Source: Isosphaeraceae bacterium
Lineage (GTDB): Bacteria > Planctomycetota > Planctomycetia > Isosphaerales > Isosphaeraceae
DNA length: 64,000 nucleotides
Direction of reading: 5' to 3'
Assembly (NCBI GenBank): GCA_026004735.1
Contig: BPJS01000001.1
Coordinates: 1 to 64,000, forward strand
Part shown: piece by piece, positions 11,876 to 24,488 of the stretch
How the letters are laid out: the number at the start of each line of letters is the position of its first letter
How positions within the stretch are numbered: the first letter of the stretch is position 1
Notes under the pieces: model-generated
Database searches by the model: none
Seen by the model: only the letters and a program-made list of their open reading frames with translations
Told to the model about the DNA's origin: nothing
Made by a program: the position numbers and the translations under genes

Positions 11876-12361
11876 ATGCCACTCGACATCGACAAAGAGC
11901 AGGCCGCGCTCGAACGCATGACCGCGGGCCAACTCGCCAACCGCTTCGCCGAACTGTTCGGCGAACTGACGCACTCCCGACACCGGACGTACCTGATCCG
12001 CAAGATCCTCTGGAAGCTCCAGACCCGCGAGGCGGGCGGCCTCAGCGAACGGGCCGTGCAGCGGGCCAAGGAACTCGCCAAGGACACCGAGCTCCGCGTC
12101 ATGCCGCCGGCCGAACTGGAGCCCCGCTCCCCCGTCGCCGAGGTGACGACGACGGCCCCAGTCACCCGCGACAAACGGCTGCCGCTGCCCGGCGCGGCCC
12201 TGATCCGCGAGTACAAGGGCCAGAGAATTGAGGTCACCGTCCTGCCCGACGGCTTCGAGTACGAAGGCAAACGCTACCGCACCCTGTCGGCGGTCGCCCG
12301 CACGATCACCGGGACGCACGTCAGCGGGTTCCGCTTCTTCAACCTGGAGGGCGGGAAATGA
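11876..12361 (+). CDS. DUF2924 protein, cassette 2
   Basis: A 161-residue DUF2924 protein (MTAGQLANRFAELFGELTHSRHRTYLIRKILWKLQ; later VTVLPDGFEYEGKRYRTLSAVARTITGTHVSGFRFFNL). It is clearly homologous to the protein at 10182-10664 along its whole length. It lies 24 bp after the small first gene and its end overlaps the recombinase start (ATGA). The molecular role is unknown; constant linkage to the recombinase suggests an accessory function in integration or excision. Confidence 0.85.
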   Translation: MPLDIDKEQAALERMTAGQLANRFAELFGELTHSRHRTYLIRKILWKLQTREAGGLSERAVQRAKELAKDTELRVMPPAELEPRSPVAEVTTTAPVTRDKRLPLPGAALIREYKGQRIEVTVLPDGFEYEGKRYRTLSAVARTITGTHVSGFRFFNLEGGK

Positions 12362-13932
12362 CCCGAGCACGAACACCCGCCCGGCCCGGCACCCCGTTGG
12401 TCCGGTGCGCCATCTACACCCGCAAGTCCACGGACGAGGGTCTGGAGCAAGAGTTCAACTCGCTCGACGCCCAGCGCGAGGCGGCCGAGGCCTACGTCAC
12501 CAGCCAGGCCGGGGAAGGCTGGCGGCTCTTGCCGCTGCGGTACGACGACGGCGGGTACACCGGCGGCAACATGGAACGCCCCGCCCTGCAACGGCTGCTC
12601 GCCGACATCCGGGCGGGCAAGATCGACTGCGTGATCGTCTACAAGGTGGACCGCCTCAGCCGCTCGCTGCTCGACTTCGCCCGGCTGATCGAGACGTTCG
12701 AGAAGCACAAGGTGTCGTTCGTGTCGGTCACGCAGCAGTTCAACACCGCCAACTCGATGGGGCGGCTGGTGCTGAACGTGCTGCTCTCCTTCGCCCAGTT
12801 CGAGCGGGAGATCATCGGCGAACGCATCCGCGACAAGATCGCCGCCACGAAGCGGAAGGGCAAGTGGGCGGGCGGGTTCCCGGTCCTCGGCTACGACGTG
12901 GACCGGTCCGGCCCCAGCCCGCGGCTGGTGCCCAACACGCGGGAGGCGACCCGCGTCCGCGCGATCTTCCAACTCTATCTCGACCTCGGCTCGATGCTCC
13001 CAGTGGTGGACGAGTTGAAACGCCGCGACTGGAGGAACAAGGAGAACCGCACGTCCAAGGACGAACTCCGCGGCGGCAAACCGTTCAACAAGTGCAGCCT
13101 GCACGCGCTGCTGAGCAACCCGATCTACATCGGCATGGTCCGGCACAAGACCGAGGTCTACCCCGGCGAGCACGAGGCCATCGTCGAGAAGGATGTCTTC
13201 GAGGAGGTGCAGAACCTGATGCGGAAGAACGCCCGCTGCTGCGGCCCGCTGGTCCGCAACAAGTACGGGGCACTGCTCCGCGGGCTGATGTTCTGCAAGG
13301 GCTGCGACCGGACAATGGTTCACAGCTTCTGCAACAAGGGCGGTCGACTGAAGTACCGCTACTACACCTGCACACGAGCGATCAAGGAGGGCCGGCGGGC
13401 GTGTCCGTCGCCGTCGCTGCCGGCGGGCGAGACGGAACGGGTGGTGGTCGATCAGATCCGCACGATCGTCACCGACCCCGCGCTGCAGGCCGAGGTGATC
13501 CGCCAGGCCAACGCCCAGTACGACGCCGAGATCGCCGAGATGATGGACGAGCGGGTGCGGCTGGAACGCGACCTCGCCCGGCACCACGCCGAGATCCGCC
13601 GCGTGGCGGTGGCCGGGAATTCGGATGCCGCGACCACCATCCTGATTGCCGACCTCCACGAGCGGATCGCCCAGGCGACAGCCCGCAACGAGGAACTCGA
13701 CGAGTTGATCGACGACCGCCACAAGGCCCGCCTGAACGCGGACGACGTGCGGGCCGGGTTCGCCGACTTCGACCGGCTCTGGGACAACCTGACGCCCCGC
13801 GAGCAGGCCAAGATCATCGCGCTGGTGGTGGCCCGGATCGAGTTCGACCCGACCGCCAGCGCGATCTCGGTGACCTTCCACCCGACGGCGATCCGAACGC
13901 TGATGCAGACCAAGCTGGGAGGTGCGGCATGA
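12358..13932 (+). CDS. Large serine recombinase, cassette 2
   Basis: A 524-residue serine recombinase with the same architecture as cassette 1: a resolvase domain (AIYTRKSTDEGLEQEFN, catalytic Ser in RKS; YKVDRLSRSLLDFARL; FAQFEREIIGERIRDK), a recombinase domain (NPIYIGMVRHKTEVYPGEH), a zinc ribbon (FCKGCDRTMVHSFC, YYTCTRAIKEGRRACP) and a coiled-coil segment about residues 375-455. By eye well over half the residues match the 8614-10185 protein, with base changes spread throughout, so the duplication is old or the copies were acquired separately. It starts 4 bp inside DUF2924 and ends 4 bp inside the HTH gene. Confidence 0.93.
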   Translation: MTRARTPARPGTPLVRCAIYTRKSTDEGLEQEFNSLDAQREAAEAYVTSQAGEGWRLLPLRYDDGGYTGGNMERPALQRLLADIRAGKIDCVIVYKVDRLSRSLLDFARLIETFEKHKVSFVSVTQQFNTANSMGRLVLNVLLSFAQFEREIIGERIRDKIAATKRKGKWAGGFPVLGYDVDRSGPSPRLVPNTREATRVRAIFQLYLDLGSMLPVVDELKRRDWRNKENRTSKDELRGGKPFNKCSLHALLSNPIYIGMVRHKTEVYPGEHEAIVEKDVFEEVQNLMRKNARCCGPLVRNKYGALLRGLMFCKGCDRTMVHSFCNKGGRLKYRYYTCTRAIKEGRRACPSPSLPAGETERVVVDQIRTIVTDPALQAEVIRQANAQYDAEIAEMMDERVRLERDLARHHAEIRRVAVAGNSDAATTILIADLHERIAQATARNEELDELIDDRHKARLNADDVRAGFADFDRLWDNLTPREQAKIIALVVARIEFDPTASAISVTFHPTAIRTLMQTKLGGAA

Positions 13933-14345
13933 TCACGGTGACGCAGAAGGTGTTCTTCACCCGCGGCAGCCACGGCCGGCGGCGGATCGTGGACAAGCCA
14001 CCGCCGGTGCAGACGGTGCCCGAGGGCCGCGTGCCCCGGCTGTCGAAGCTGATGGCCCTGGCCTTACAGTTCGAGGAACTGATCCGCACGCGGTACTGCC
14101 TCGACATGACCGAGTTGGCCCGCTTGGCGATGGTGACGCAGCCGCGGATCACCCAGGTGATGAACCTGTTGCACCTGGCCCCGGACATCCAGGAGGAGAT
14201 CCTGTTCCTGCCGAAGGTGCTGGCCGGCCGCGACCCGATCCACGAGAAGCAGCTGCGGCGGATCTGCCAGGAGCCGAGCTTCGCCCGCCAGCGGCGGATG
14301 TGGCAAGTCCTGAAGCGGAGCCGGATGGAGGACTCCGTGGCCTGA
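13929..14345 (+). CDS. ParB/KorB-like HTH protein of recombinase cassette 2
   Basis: A 138-residue homologue of the protein at 8216-8617, starting MITVTQKVFFTRGSHGRRRI. The HTH core DMTELARLAMVTQPRITQVMNLLHLAPDIQEEILFL is nearly identical to copy 1, and the following GRDPIHEKQLRRICQEPSF block is conserved. The ATG overlaps the recombinase stop. It is the last gene of the cassette; GTTTAC repeats begin 24 bp after its stop. Confidence 0.75.
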   Translation: MITVTQKVFFTRGSHGRRRIVDKPPPVQTVPEGRVPRLSKLMALALQFEELIRTRYCLDMTELARLAMVTQPRITQVMNLLHLAPDIQEEILFLPKVLAGRDPIHEKQLRRICQEPSFARQRRMWQVLKRSRMEDSVA

Positions 14346-14368
14346 TCGGGGTTACCGCACGCCTCGTT

Positions 14369-14529
14369 GTTTACTGTTTACCGATCGAAACGCGCAGCCG
14401 GGTTGTCCTGATCCTGACGAGGATCCGGGCCGCCCGGCTGCCGTCGTTCGCACCAACTTTTGGCAACAAGGGTTGCCTCCGCATGACCCGGAGGTTATGC
14501 TTGGAGAGAGTGTTTATCGTTTACGAAAC
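14369..14529. promoter_or_regulatory. GTTTAC repeats before the second hsdM
   Basis: GTTTACTGTTTAC lies at 14369-14381 and GTTTATCGTTTACGAAAC at 14512-14529, the latter 40 bp before the hsdM start at 14569. Each has GTTTAY units 7 bp apart, on one helical face pattern. Together with GTTTACTAAAC sites before the first hsdM this suggests one family of operators for both restriction operons. The 223-bp gap holds no gene. Confidence 0.55.
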
Positions 14530-14568
14530 GAATGGCGAGCGGTCGTGCCCTACTGACCGGGAGGAAGC

Positions 14569-16198
<1,630 letters not shown>

Positions 16199-16212
16199 AC
16201 GGAGAATCGATC

Positions 16213-16665
16213 ATGCCGCAATCGCTGGCCAAGGTTTACATCCACACAATCTTTTCGACAAAGAACCGCGAAGCGGTGTTGGTCGACGAATGGCGCGACG
16301 AGTTGTTCCATGTGCTGGGCGGCACGGCAAACAACCTCGGGTGTCAATCGTTGATCGTCGGCGGCGTGGCGGATCACGTTCACATGTTGTTTCAGTTGGG
16401 ACGGACCATCACGATTGCCGATGCGGTCGGCAAGATCAAATCCACCACGTCGTCATGGGTGAATCAGACGCGCGGGTTGGCGACACCGTTTCATTGGCAA
16501 GGCGGGTATGCGGCATTCTCGGTGAGCCAGTCGAACATCGAAGCGGTGCGGGAGTACATCCGCCGGCAGCCCGAACACCACGCGAAGCAATCGTTTCAGG
16601 ACGAGTTGCGGGAATGGTTGCGGCAATACGCGATCGAATGGGACGAACGGTACGTGTGGGATTGA
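16213..16665 (+). CDS. REP-associated tyrosine transposase (IS200-like, Y1)
   Basis: A 150-residue Y1 transposase starting MPQSLAKVYIHTIFSTKNRE, the typical start of this group; an ATG six codons upstream was rejected. The HUH motif is ADHVHML and the catalytic tyrosine is probably in VREYIRRQPEHH. RAYT enzymes nick and mobilise REP palindromes, and REP-type repeats follow immediately (16689-17050). It lies 14 bp after hsdM and interrupts the hsdM-hsdS junction, the slot that holds a nuclease gene in the other restriction operon. Confidence 0.92.
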   Translation: MPQSLAKVYIHTIFSTKNREAVLVDEWRDELFHVLGGTANNLGCQSLIVGGVADHVHMLFQLGRTITIADAVGKIKSTTSSWVNQTRGLATPFHWQGGYAAFSVSQSNIEAVREYIRRQPEHHAKQSFQDELREWLRQYAIEWDERYVWD

Positions 16666-16688
16666 ACCGGATTCGATGGGCAGGTGAA

Positions 16689-17050
16689 CGGCCCTTTCAG
16701 GGCCGGATGGTTTACCCCGATCGAGAACCCAGGGTTTCACCCTGGGCTGACAGAACAGCCCCGTTGGGGCCGAAACACATGACCCGGCACCGTTACATTG
16801 TCCCCGTAATTTCCCGGCCTGAAAGGTCGGTTCCATCAGCCCAGGGTGAAACCCTGGGTACAAAGGGTACAAAGGACAACGTCCTCGGAATGAACGGCAT
16901 CGCCACGGGTATCCACGGCAACGCCCACCGGGGTATGGCGGTTTCCCGGCCTGAAAGGCCGGTTCCATCAGCCCAGGGTGAAACCCTGGGTACGTACGGC
17001 ATCACCACGGGAATTCGGTATGCCCCCAACACGCCGACCCTGAAAGGGTC
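16689..17050. repeat. REP/BIME-like palindromic repeats beside the transposase
   Basis: Several hairpins: CGGCCCTTTCAGGGCCG (16689-16705), CCCAGGGTTTCACCCTGGG (16728-16746), CCGGCCTGAAAGGTCGG (16814-16830), CCCAGGGTGAAACCCTGGG (16840-16858 and 16972-16990), CCCGGCCTGAAAGGCCGG (16945-16962) and GACCC-TGAAA-GGGTC (17036-17050). A direct repeat of about 50 bp carries the paired hairpins at 16811-16860 and 16942-16992. This is the BIME-like arrangement expected of RAYT substrates. The frame is open across the region, but I take it as non-coding. Confidence 0.85.
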
Positions 17051-17119
17051 GTTCACCGCATTCCCGACCCCCGCGCCCAAGCCGAAAAAGCCCGGCCACA
17101 AGAAAAAGGACGGTGGGGA

Positions 17120-18532
17120 ATGAGCGAGTGGCATATTATGCAGTTTGATCAAGCCGTCCTCGTAAACCCACCAGTCCCGCTCGTTCGGGACCGTGTTTAT
17201 CCATTCGTTGATATGCAAGCGGTCGATCCAGCGACACGGGATGTTCGTGCGAATGAACTGCGTGAGTTCAAAGCATCCGGTTCACGGTTCAGCCACGGCG
17301 ATACACTGCTGGCCCGGATTACTCCATGCCTGGAAAACGGGAAAATCGCCCGATACGTCGCAGCCTTTGATGAACCACACGCGCACGGTTCGACTGAGTT
17401 TATAGTGATTCGTGGCCGTCCGGAAGTGACCGACACTGCATATGCCTACTATCTCACAAAATGGGATGGTGTAAGGAACTATTGCATTTCACAGATGACA
17501 GGTAGTTCCGGACGGCAACGTGTACCGACTTCCGCACTCTCGCACTTGGAAGTCGCAATTCCCCCCCTTCCCGAGCAACAAGCCATCGCCTGCATACTCG
17601 GCACGTTGGACGACAAGATCGAGTTGAACCGCAAGCGGTGCCGGACGCTTGAGGCGATGGCGCGGGCGATCTTCCAGAGTTGGTTCGTCGATTTCGACCC
17701 GGTGCACGAAAACATGCGACGAAAAGCGAGCCGACGACGCCAGTCGTCGGGTCAACCCGGTGACAATACCCGCGGACTTACGTCCGCGGCTCGTTTTGAC
17801 GATGACGATACTCCAACCACGCGCGGGGATGGGTCGAATGGGTTTTGCCTGTCGCCCGAAATCGCCGCCCTCTTCCCCGACTCGTTCGAGGATTCGCCCC
17901 TCGGCCCGATCCCCGCGGGCTGGCGCGAGCGAGCGTTGCCGGAAGTCTGCGAGGTCAACCCAACGCGCTCGCTGTCGAAGGGGACGGTTGCCCCGTACCT
18001 CGACATGGCCAACATGCCGACTCAAGGCCCGTCACCCGAAACTTGGGTGATGCGCGAGATGGGTTCGGGGATGAAGTTCATAAACGGAGATACGCTGGTT
18101 GCTCGCATCACGCCCTGCCTGGAGAACGGCAAGACGGCGTTCGTTGATTTCCTAGCTGATGGCCAAGTCGGTTGGGGTTCCACCGAATACATCGTGTTGC
18201 GACCTCGCGGAGTGATCCCGCCCCCATTCGCTTACCTGCTGGCACGCACCACGGACTTTCGCAACTTCGCCATTCAGCAAATGACCGGCTCCAGCGGCCG
18301 TCAACGAGTGCCAGCGGATAGCCTCAGCAAGTACAAACTCGTCACCCCAGAACCCGACGATGGGTTGTTTGTGGAGTTCGGGAAGCTGATTGTGCCGATG
18401 TTCCAGAGTATGTCGGCTGCGATGAACCAGTCCCGTACCCTGGCCGCCCTTCGCGATGCCCTGTTGCCGAAGCTGATCAGCGGCGAGTTGCGGGTGCCGG
18501 ACGCCGAGCGGATCGTCGGGAGGGCGACGTAG
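17120..18532 (+). CDS. hsdS: Type I specificity subunit HsdS, copy 2
   Basis: A 470-residue complete HsdS with two target-recognition halves: residues 1-150 (GDTLLARITPCLENGKIARY, HGSTEFIVIRG, YYLTKWDG) and about 270-420 (GDTLVARITPCLENGKTAFV, WGSTEYIVLR). Each is followed by a conserved helix: IELNRKRCRTLEAMARAIFQSWFVDFDP and the C-terminal [23 protein letters not shown]. Both halves belong to the same TRD family, so the target may be near-symmetric. Between them (residues about 200-235) is an extra Arg/Asp-rich stretch encoded by a palindromic element. The gene starts just after the REP region and ends one base before the HipA-like gene. Confidence 0.93.
   Translation: MSEWHIMQFDQAVLVNPPVPLVRDRVYPFVDMQAVDPATRDVRANELREFKASGSRFSHGDTLLARITPCLENGKIARYVAAFDEPHAHGSTEFIVIRGRPEVTDTAYAYYLTKWDGVRNYCISQMTGSSGRQRVPTSALSHLEVAIPPLPEQQAIACILGTLDDKIELNRKRCRTLEAMARAIFQSWFVDFDPVHENMRRKASRRRQSSGQPGDNTRGLTSAARFDDDDTPTTRGDGSNGFCLSPEIAALFPDSFEDSPLGPIPAGWRERALPEVCEVNPTRSLSKGTVAPYLDMANMPTQGPSPETWVMREMGSGMKFINGDTLVARITPCLENGKTAFVDFLADGQVGWGSTEYIVLRPRGVIPPPFAYLLARTTDFRNFAIQQMTGSSGRQRVPADSLSKYKLVTPEPDDGLFVEFGKLIVPMFQSMSAAMNQSRTLAALRDALLPKLISGELRVPDAERIVGRAT
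17723..17796. repeat. Palindromic element inserted in frame in hsdS
   Basis: Two perfect hairpins, CCGACGAC-GCCA-GTCGTCGG (17731-17750) and CCGCGGAC-TTAC-GTCCGCGG (17770-17789), are enclosed by outer arms AAAAGCGAGCCG and CGGCTCGTTTT. The encoded residues (RRKASRRRQSSGQPGDN and following) are absent from the other HsdS at this position. The outer CGAGCCG/CGGCTCG words are shared with the element in hsdM, indicating one repeat family. Confidence 0.8.
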
Positions 18533-18533
18533 C

Positions 18534-19451
18534 ATGTTCCCGACCGTCTCCGTTGATCCGGCCAAGGCCGAATCGCCCGAGCAACTCGGTACCAAGCGGA
18601 AGTACTGGTTCACCGATGAGCAGAACCGCCGCGTCTTGTTCAAGGCCGAGCAACGCGGCACCGGTGAGGACTGGGCGGAGAAACTGGCGTGCGAACTGGC
18701 CGGGCGGCTCGGTTTGCCGCACGTCCACTACGACCTGGCCGAGGAACGGGACACCGGCACGCCGGGCGTGATCTGTGAAAGCTGCGTGCTGTCGGGCTGG
18801 TCGCTGGTGATGGGGAACGAGTTGCTGCTGGCTCGCGACCCGGCATACCCGGCTGATGACGGGCGGAAGTACAAGGTGCGAGAGCACACGGTCGAAGCGG
18901 TCGCGGAGGCGGTGGGCAAGCTCCAGTTGCCGCCCAAGCCGTGGCGGGCGGTGTTGCCGGCGGGCATCACGTCGGCGTTGGAGGTGTTCATCGGCTACGT
19001 GCTGCTGGATGCGTGGGTGGCGAATCAGGATCGACACCATCAGAACTGGGCGGCCCTGTTCGACGGCTCGAACCGTTACCTGTGCCCGACGTTCGATCAT
19101 GGGGCGTCGCTGGCCCGAAACCTCAGCGACACCGAACGGCACGAGCGGCTGACCACTCGCGATGCGAACCGGCAGGTTGCGGCGTTTGTCCGCAAAGCAC
19201 GGTCAGCTTTCTACGGCACGGCGACGGATACCAGGCCGCTGGGCACGTTCGAGGCATGGCAGGCCTTTGCGGCCCTGTCGCGCTCGGCGGAAACAACGTG
19301 GCTGGAACGCCTACAGGCCATCAGCGAGGATGACGTAGCGGCGTTGGTGGCGAGGGTACCAGACGGGCGGATGTCGTCGGTGTGCCGAGACTTCACGTCC
19401 AAGCTGCTATACGAGAACAAAAACCGGCTGTTAGCAGGAGAGGGAACATGA
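18534..19451 (+). CDS. HipA-like kinase-fold protein in the restriction operon
   Basis: A 305-residue protein resembling the C-terminal kinase part of HipA: RVLFKAEQRGTGEDWAEKLACELAGRLGLP near the N terminus (ATP-binding region) and the paired catalytic motifs AWVANQDRHHQNW and CPTFDHGASLARNL, corresponding to HipA's NxDRHxxN and metal-binding D. It lacks the HipA N-terminal HipA_N subdomain and no HipB-type gene is adjacent, so it is probably not a standard toxin-antitoxin pair. It lies between hsdS (1-bp gap) and a HIRAN gene (ATGA overlap), suggesting a phosphorylation function tied to restriction. The substrate is unknown. Confidence 0.75.
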   Translation: MFPTVSVDPAKAESPEQLGTKRKYWFTDEQNRRVLFKAEQRGTGEDWAEKLACELAGRLGLPHVHYDLAEERDTGTPGVICESCVLSGWSLVMGNELLLARDPAYPADDGRKYKVREHTVEAVAEAVGKLQLPPKPWRAVLPAGITSALEVFIGYVLLDAWVANQDRHHQNWAALFDGSNRYLCPTFDHGASLARNLSDTERHERLTTRDANRQVAAFVRKARSAFYGTATDTRPLGTFEAWQAFAALSRSAETTWLERLQAISEDDVAALVARVPDGRMSSVCRDFTSKLLYENKNRLLAGEGT

Positions 19452-20223
19452 ATCAAGCGGTCTATGTGGCGTGGCGTTCCGGTGGAGACAGCACCGGGAA
19501 CTGGGGGCCGGTCGGCAAGCTGGAACGGATCGACTCCGGCTACCGGTTCGTTTACACGCAAGGGGCCCGGAAGCTGGAAGGCTTTCAGCCGTTCCCCGGC
19601 ATGGAGAATCTGGAAGCGGTCTACGAGTCGGCGGAACTGTTCCCGCTATTCGCCAACCGGCTATTGGCCCCATCGCGGCCGGAGTATCAATCGTACCTGG
19701 AGTGGGGCGGCTTCAACCCAGATAATCCGCCTGACCCGATCGCTCTGCTCAGCATCACCGAAGGCCGCCGGACCACAGACCAGATCGAGATTGTGCCGTG
19801 CCCGCTGCCCGACGGCGAAGGATGCTACCTCACCAAGTTTTTTCTGCACGGCATCCGCTGGACCGCTCCCGAGGCCGTCGAACGAATCAACCGCTTGCAA
19901 CCGGGGGAACGACTCGGCCTGATGCCGGACATCAACAACCCGGTCGATCCGAACGCCGTGGCCGTCCGCACGATGGACACGGCCGGGAACCACATCATCG
20001 GCTATGTGCCGCGTTACTTCGCTCATGACGTGCGGGAACTGTGCCTCTCCTGCGGTCCCGAAGCAACGCAACTGATGGTCGAGCGGGTGAACACGAACGC
20101 CCCGCTTCAGTTCCGGCTGCTGTGTCGGTTGAGGGCGTGCTGGCCGGATCACTTTGAACCCTGCACCAGCGAGTTGTACCGCCCCATTCCAGAAGCGGCA
20201 TTGTGCGAACTGGAGCGGCCATC

Positions 20224-20227
<4 letters not shown>
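19448..20227 (+). CDS. HIRAN-domain protein in the restriction operon
   Basis: A 259-residue protein starting [20 protein letters not shown]; this ATG overlaps the previous stop (ATGA). The N-terminal part (residues 1-110; [29 protein letters not shown]) resembles the domain often found before HIRAN or next to HipA-like proteins. The C-terminal HIRAN domain spans about residues 130-215: [54 protein letters not shown] domains bind 3-prime DNA ends in eukaryotic Rad5/HLTF. Here it could sense DNA ends made by restriction or phage replication; that is inference. The stop overlaps the hsdR start. Confidence 0.82.
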
Positions 20228-23312
<3,085 letters not shown>

Positions 23313-23316
<4 letters not shown>

Positions 23317-23690
23317 GCAAGAGAAGACCGACCTTCGGCCAGGTCCTCCGCGAGGCGAGACTGGCGAAGGGGATCACGCTGCGGAAGTTCGCGGAGATGG
23401 TCGGCATCAGTCCGACCTACCTTTCGCAGGTCGAACAGGATAACGTCGATCCGCCGACGGCCGAGCGGGTCCACACGATGGCCACCTTGCTGGGGGCCAA
23501 CGCGGACGAGTGGACCGCCCTGGCGGGCCGCGTGCCCGAGGACTTGCCGGGCATCATCCAGAAGCAGCCGACGGCGATTCCCGAACTGCTGCGGGAGGCC
23601 AGCGGCCTGACGGCGGAACAACTGCGGATCCTGCGCGAGCAGGCCCGCAAACTCAAAGAGCGGGGCACAGCCGGCGGAGGGGAAGGATGA
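23313..23690 (+). CDS. XRE-family HTH regulator
   Basis: A 125-residue protein with an N-terminal helix-turn-helix: [35 protein letters not shown] (residues about 6-40), typical XRE/Cro-CI. The rest is helical ([27 protein letters not shown]). It overlaps hsdR and the metallopeptidase gene by 4 bp each. XRE plus ImmA/IrrE peptidase pairs are a known control module of mobile elements, where the peptidase cleaves the repressor upon induction. It is the best local candidate to bind the GTTTAC operators. Confidence 0.9.
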
Positions 23691-24421
23691 AAAGCACCGT
23701 GCCGTTTCTGCGGGAAGAGGTGATCGAGGGTGAGGCCGAGATGCTGCTGGCGGAATACGGCCGGGAGCACGAGCCGATCATCTGTCCGCCGGTGCCGATC
23801 GACGAGATCATCGAACTGCACCTGAAGCTGGAGTTCGAGATCCGCGACCTGCAAACCTTGTTCGGCTTCGGAGACGTTCACGGGGCGATCTGGTTCCGCG
23901 AGCGGCGGATCGCGGTGGACGAGCAACTCGACCCGGCGCGGCACCCCGGCAAGCGGGGCCGCTATCACTTCACGCTGGCGCACGAGGCGGGGCACTGGCG
24001 GCTGCACCGCAAGCACTTCACCGTGCCCGAAGGCCAGAAGGACCTGTTCGATGGCGAACCCGAACCAAGTTACATCTGCCGCAGCACGGAGAGGAAGGTG
24101 CCGGTGGAATGGCAAGCCGACTGCTTCGCGGCCTGCCTGCTGATGCCGTACAGGCTGGTGCGGTCGGCGTGGGAGGAGTGGCGCGGCGGGATGGAGCCGA
24201 TCATCCTGTCGGAGATGCCCGACCGGCGGCAGCGGCTGCAGGCCGAACTGCTCCGCCGAGGCAGCGGCAAGCCCGGCCCGGACGGCGAGGGGGACATGAT
24301 CCTCGAAAACGCCGTTCGCCCGTTCGCCGACCTGTTCCAGGTGTCGGCGGAGGCGATGCGGATCCGGCTGGAGAAGTTCGGGCTGGTCGCCCGCACCAAG
24401 GAGGTTTCGTTGTTCGACTGA
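23687..24421 (+). CDS. ImmA/IrrE-type metallopeptidase
   Basis: A 244-residue protein with the zinc-protease motif HFTLAHEAGHWRLH (HExxH near residue 103) and the downstream VEWQADCFAACLLMPYRLV that supplies the third ligand, as in ImmA/IrrE (DUF955). N-terminal part: LLAEYGREHEPIICPPVPIDEII. Such enzymes cleave a partner repressor; the XRE gene directly upstream (ATGA overlap) is the expected partner. This is the last gene of the rightward operon. The C-terminal half (FADLFQVSAEAMRIRLEKFGLV) is a small helical domain common in these proteins. Confidence 0.92.
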   Translation: MKSTVPFLREEVIEGEAEMLLAEYGREHEPIICPPVPIDEIIELHLKLEFEIRDLQTLFGFGDVHGAIWFRERRIAVDEQLDPARHPGKRGRYHFTLAHEAGHWRLHRKHFTVPEGQKDLFDGEPEPSYICRSTERKVPVEWQADCFAACLLMPYRLVRSAWEEWRGGMEPIILSEMPDRRQRLQAELLRRGSGKPGPDGEGDMILENAVRPFADLFQVSAEAMRIRLEKFGLVARTKEVSLFD

Positions 24422-24444
24422 GGCGGGCGTTTTTCGGCCCCGCT

Positions 24445-24457
24445 GTTTACCGTTTAC
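24445..24457. promoter_or_regulatory. GTTTAC tandem repeat before the unknown gene pair
   Basis: GTTTACCGTTTAC, followed by TG, differs at one position from the repeat at 14369-14381. It lies 31 bp before the start of the gene at 24489, suggesting that this pair is controlled with the restriction operons. Confidence 0.55.
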
Positions 24458-24488
24458 TGAATTGCGCACTATCTGAGGAGGGCCGCAC

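Noticed and set aside
12274..13881. 535-codon minus-strand frame opposite the second recombinase
   Set aside because: A shadow frame caused by GC-rich codons; the plus strand holds a full recombinase with catalytic motifs.
12228..13920. Plus-strand frame overlapping the DUF2924 and recombinase genes
   Set aside because: Only its last part (13929-14345) is a gene; the rest is Pro/Arg-rich shadow sequence.
14369..14529. GTTTAC repeats as a CRISPR-like array
   Set aside because: Only two clusters of very short units, far too few and too short.
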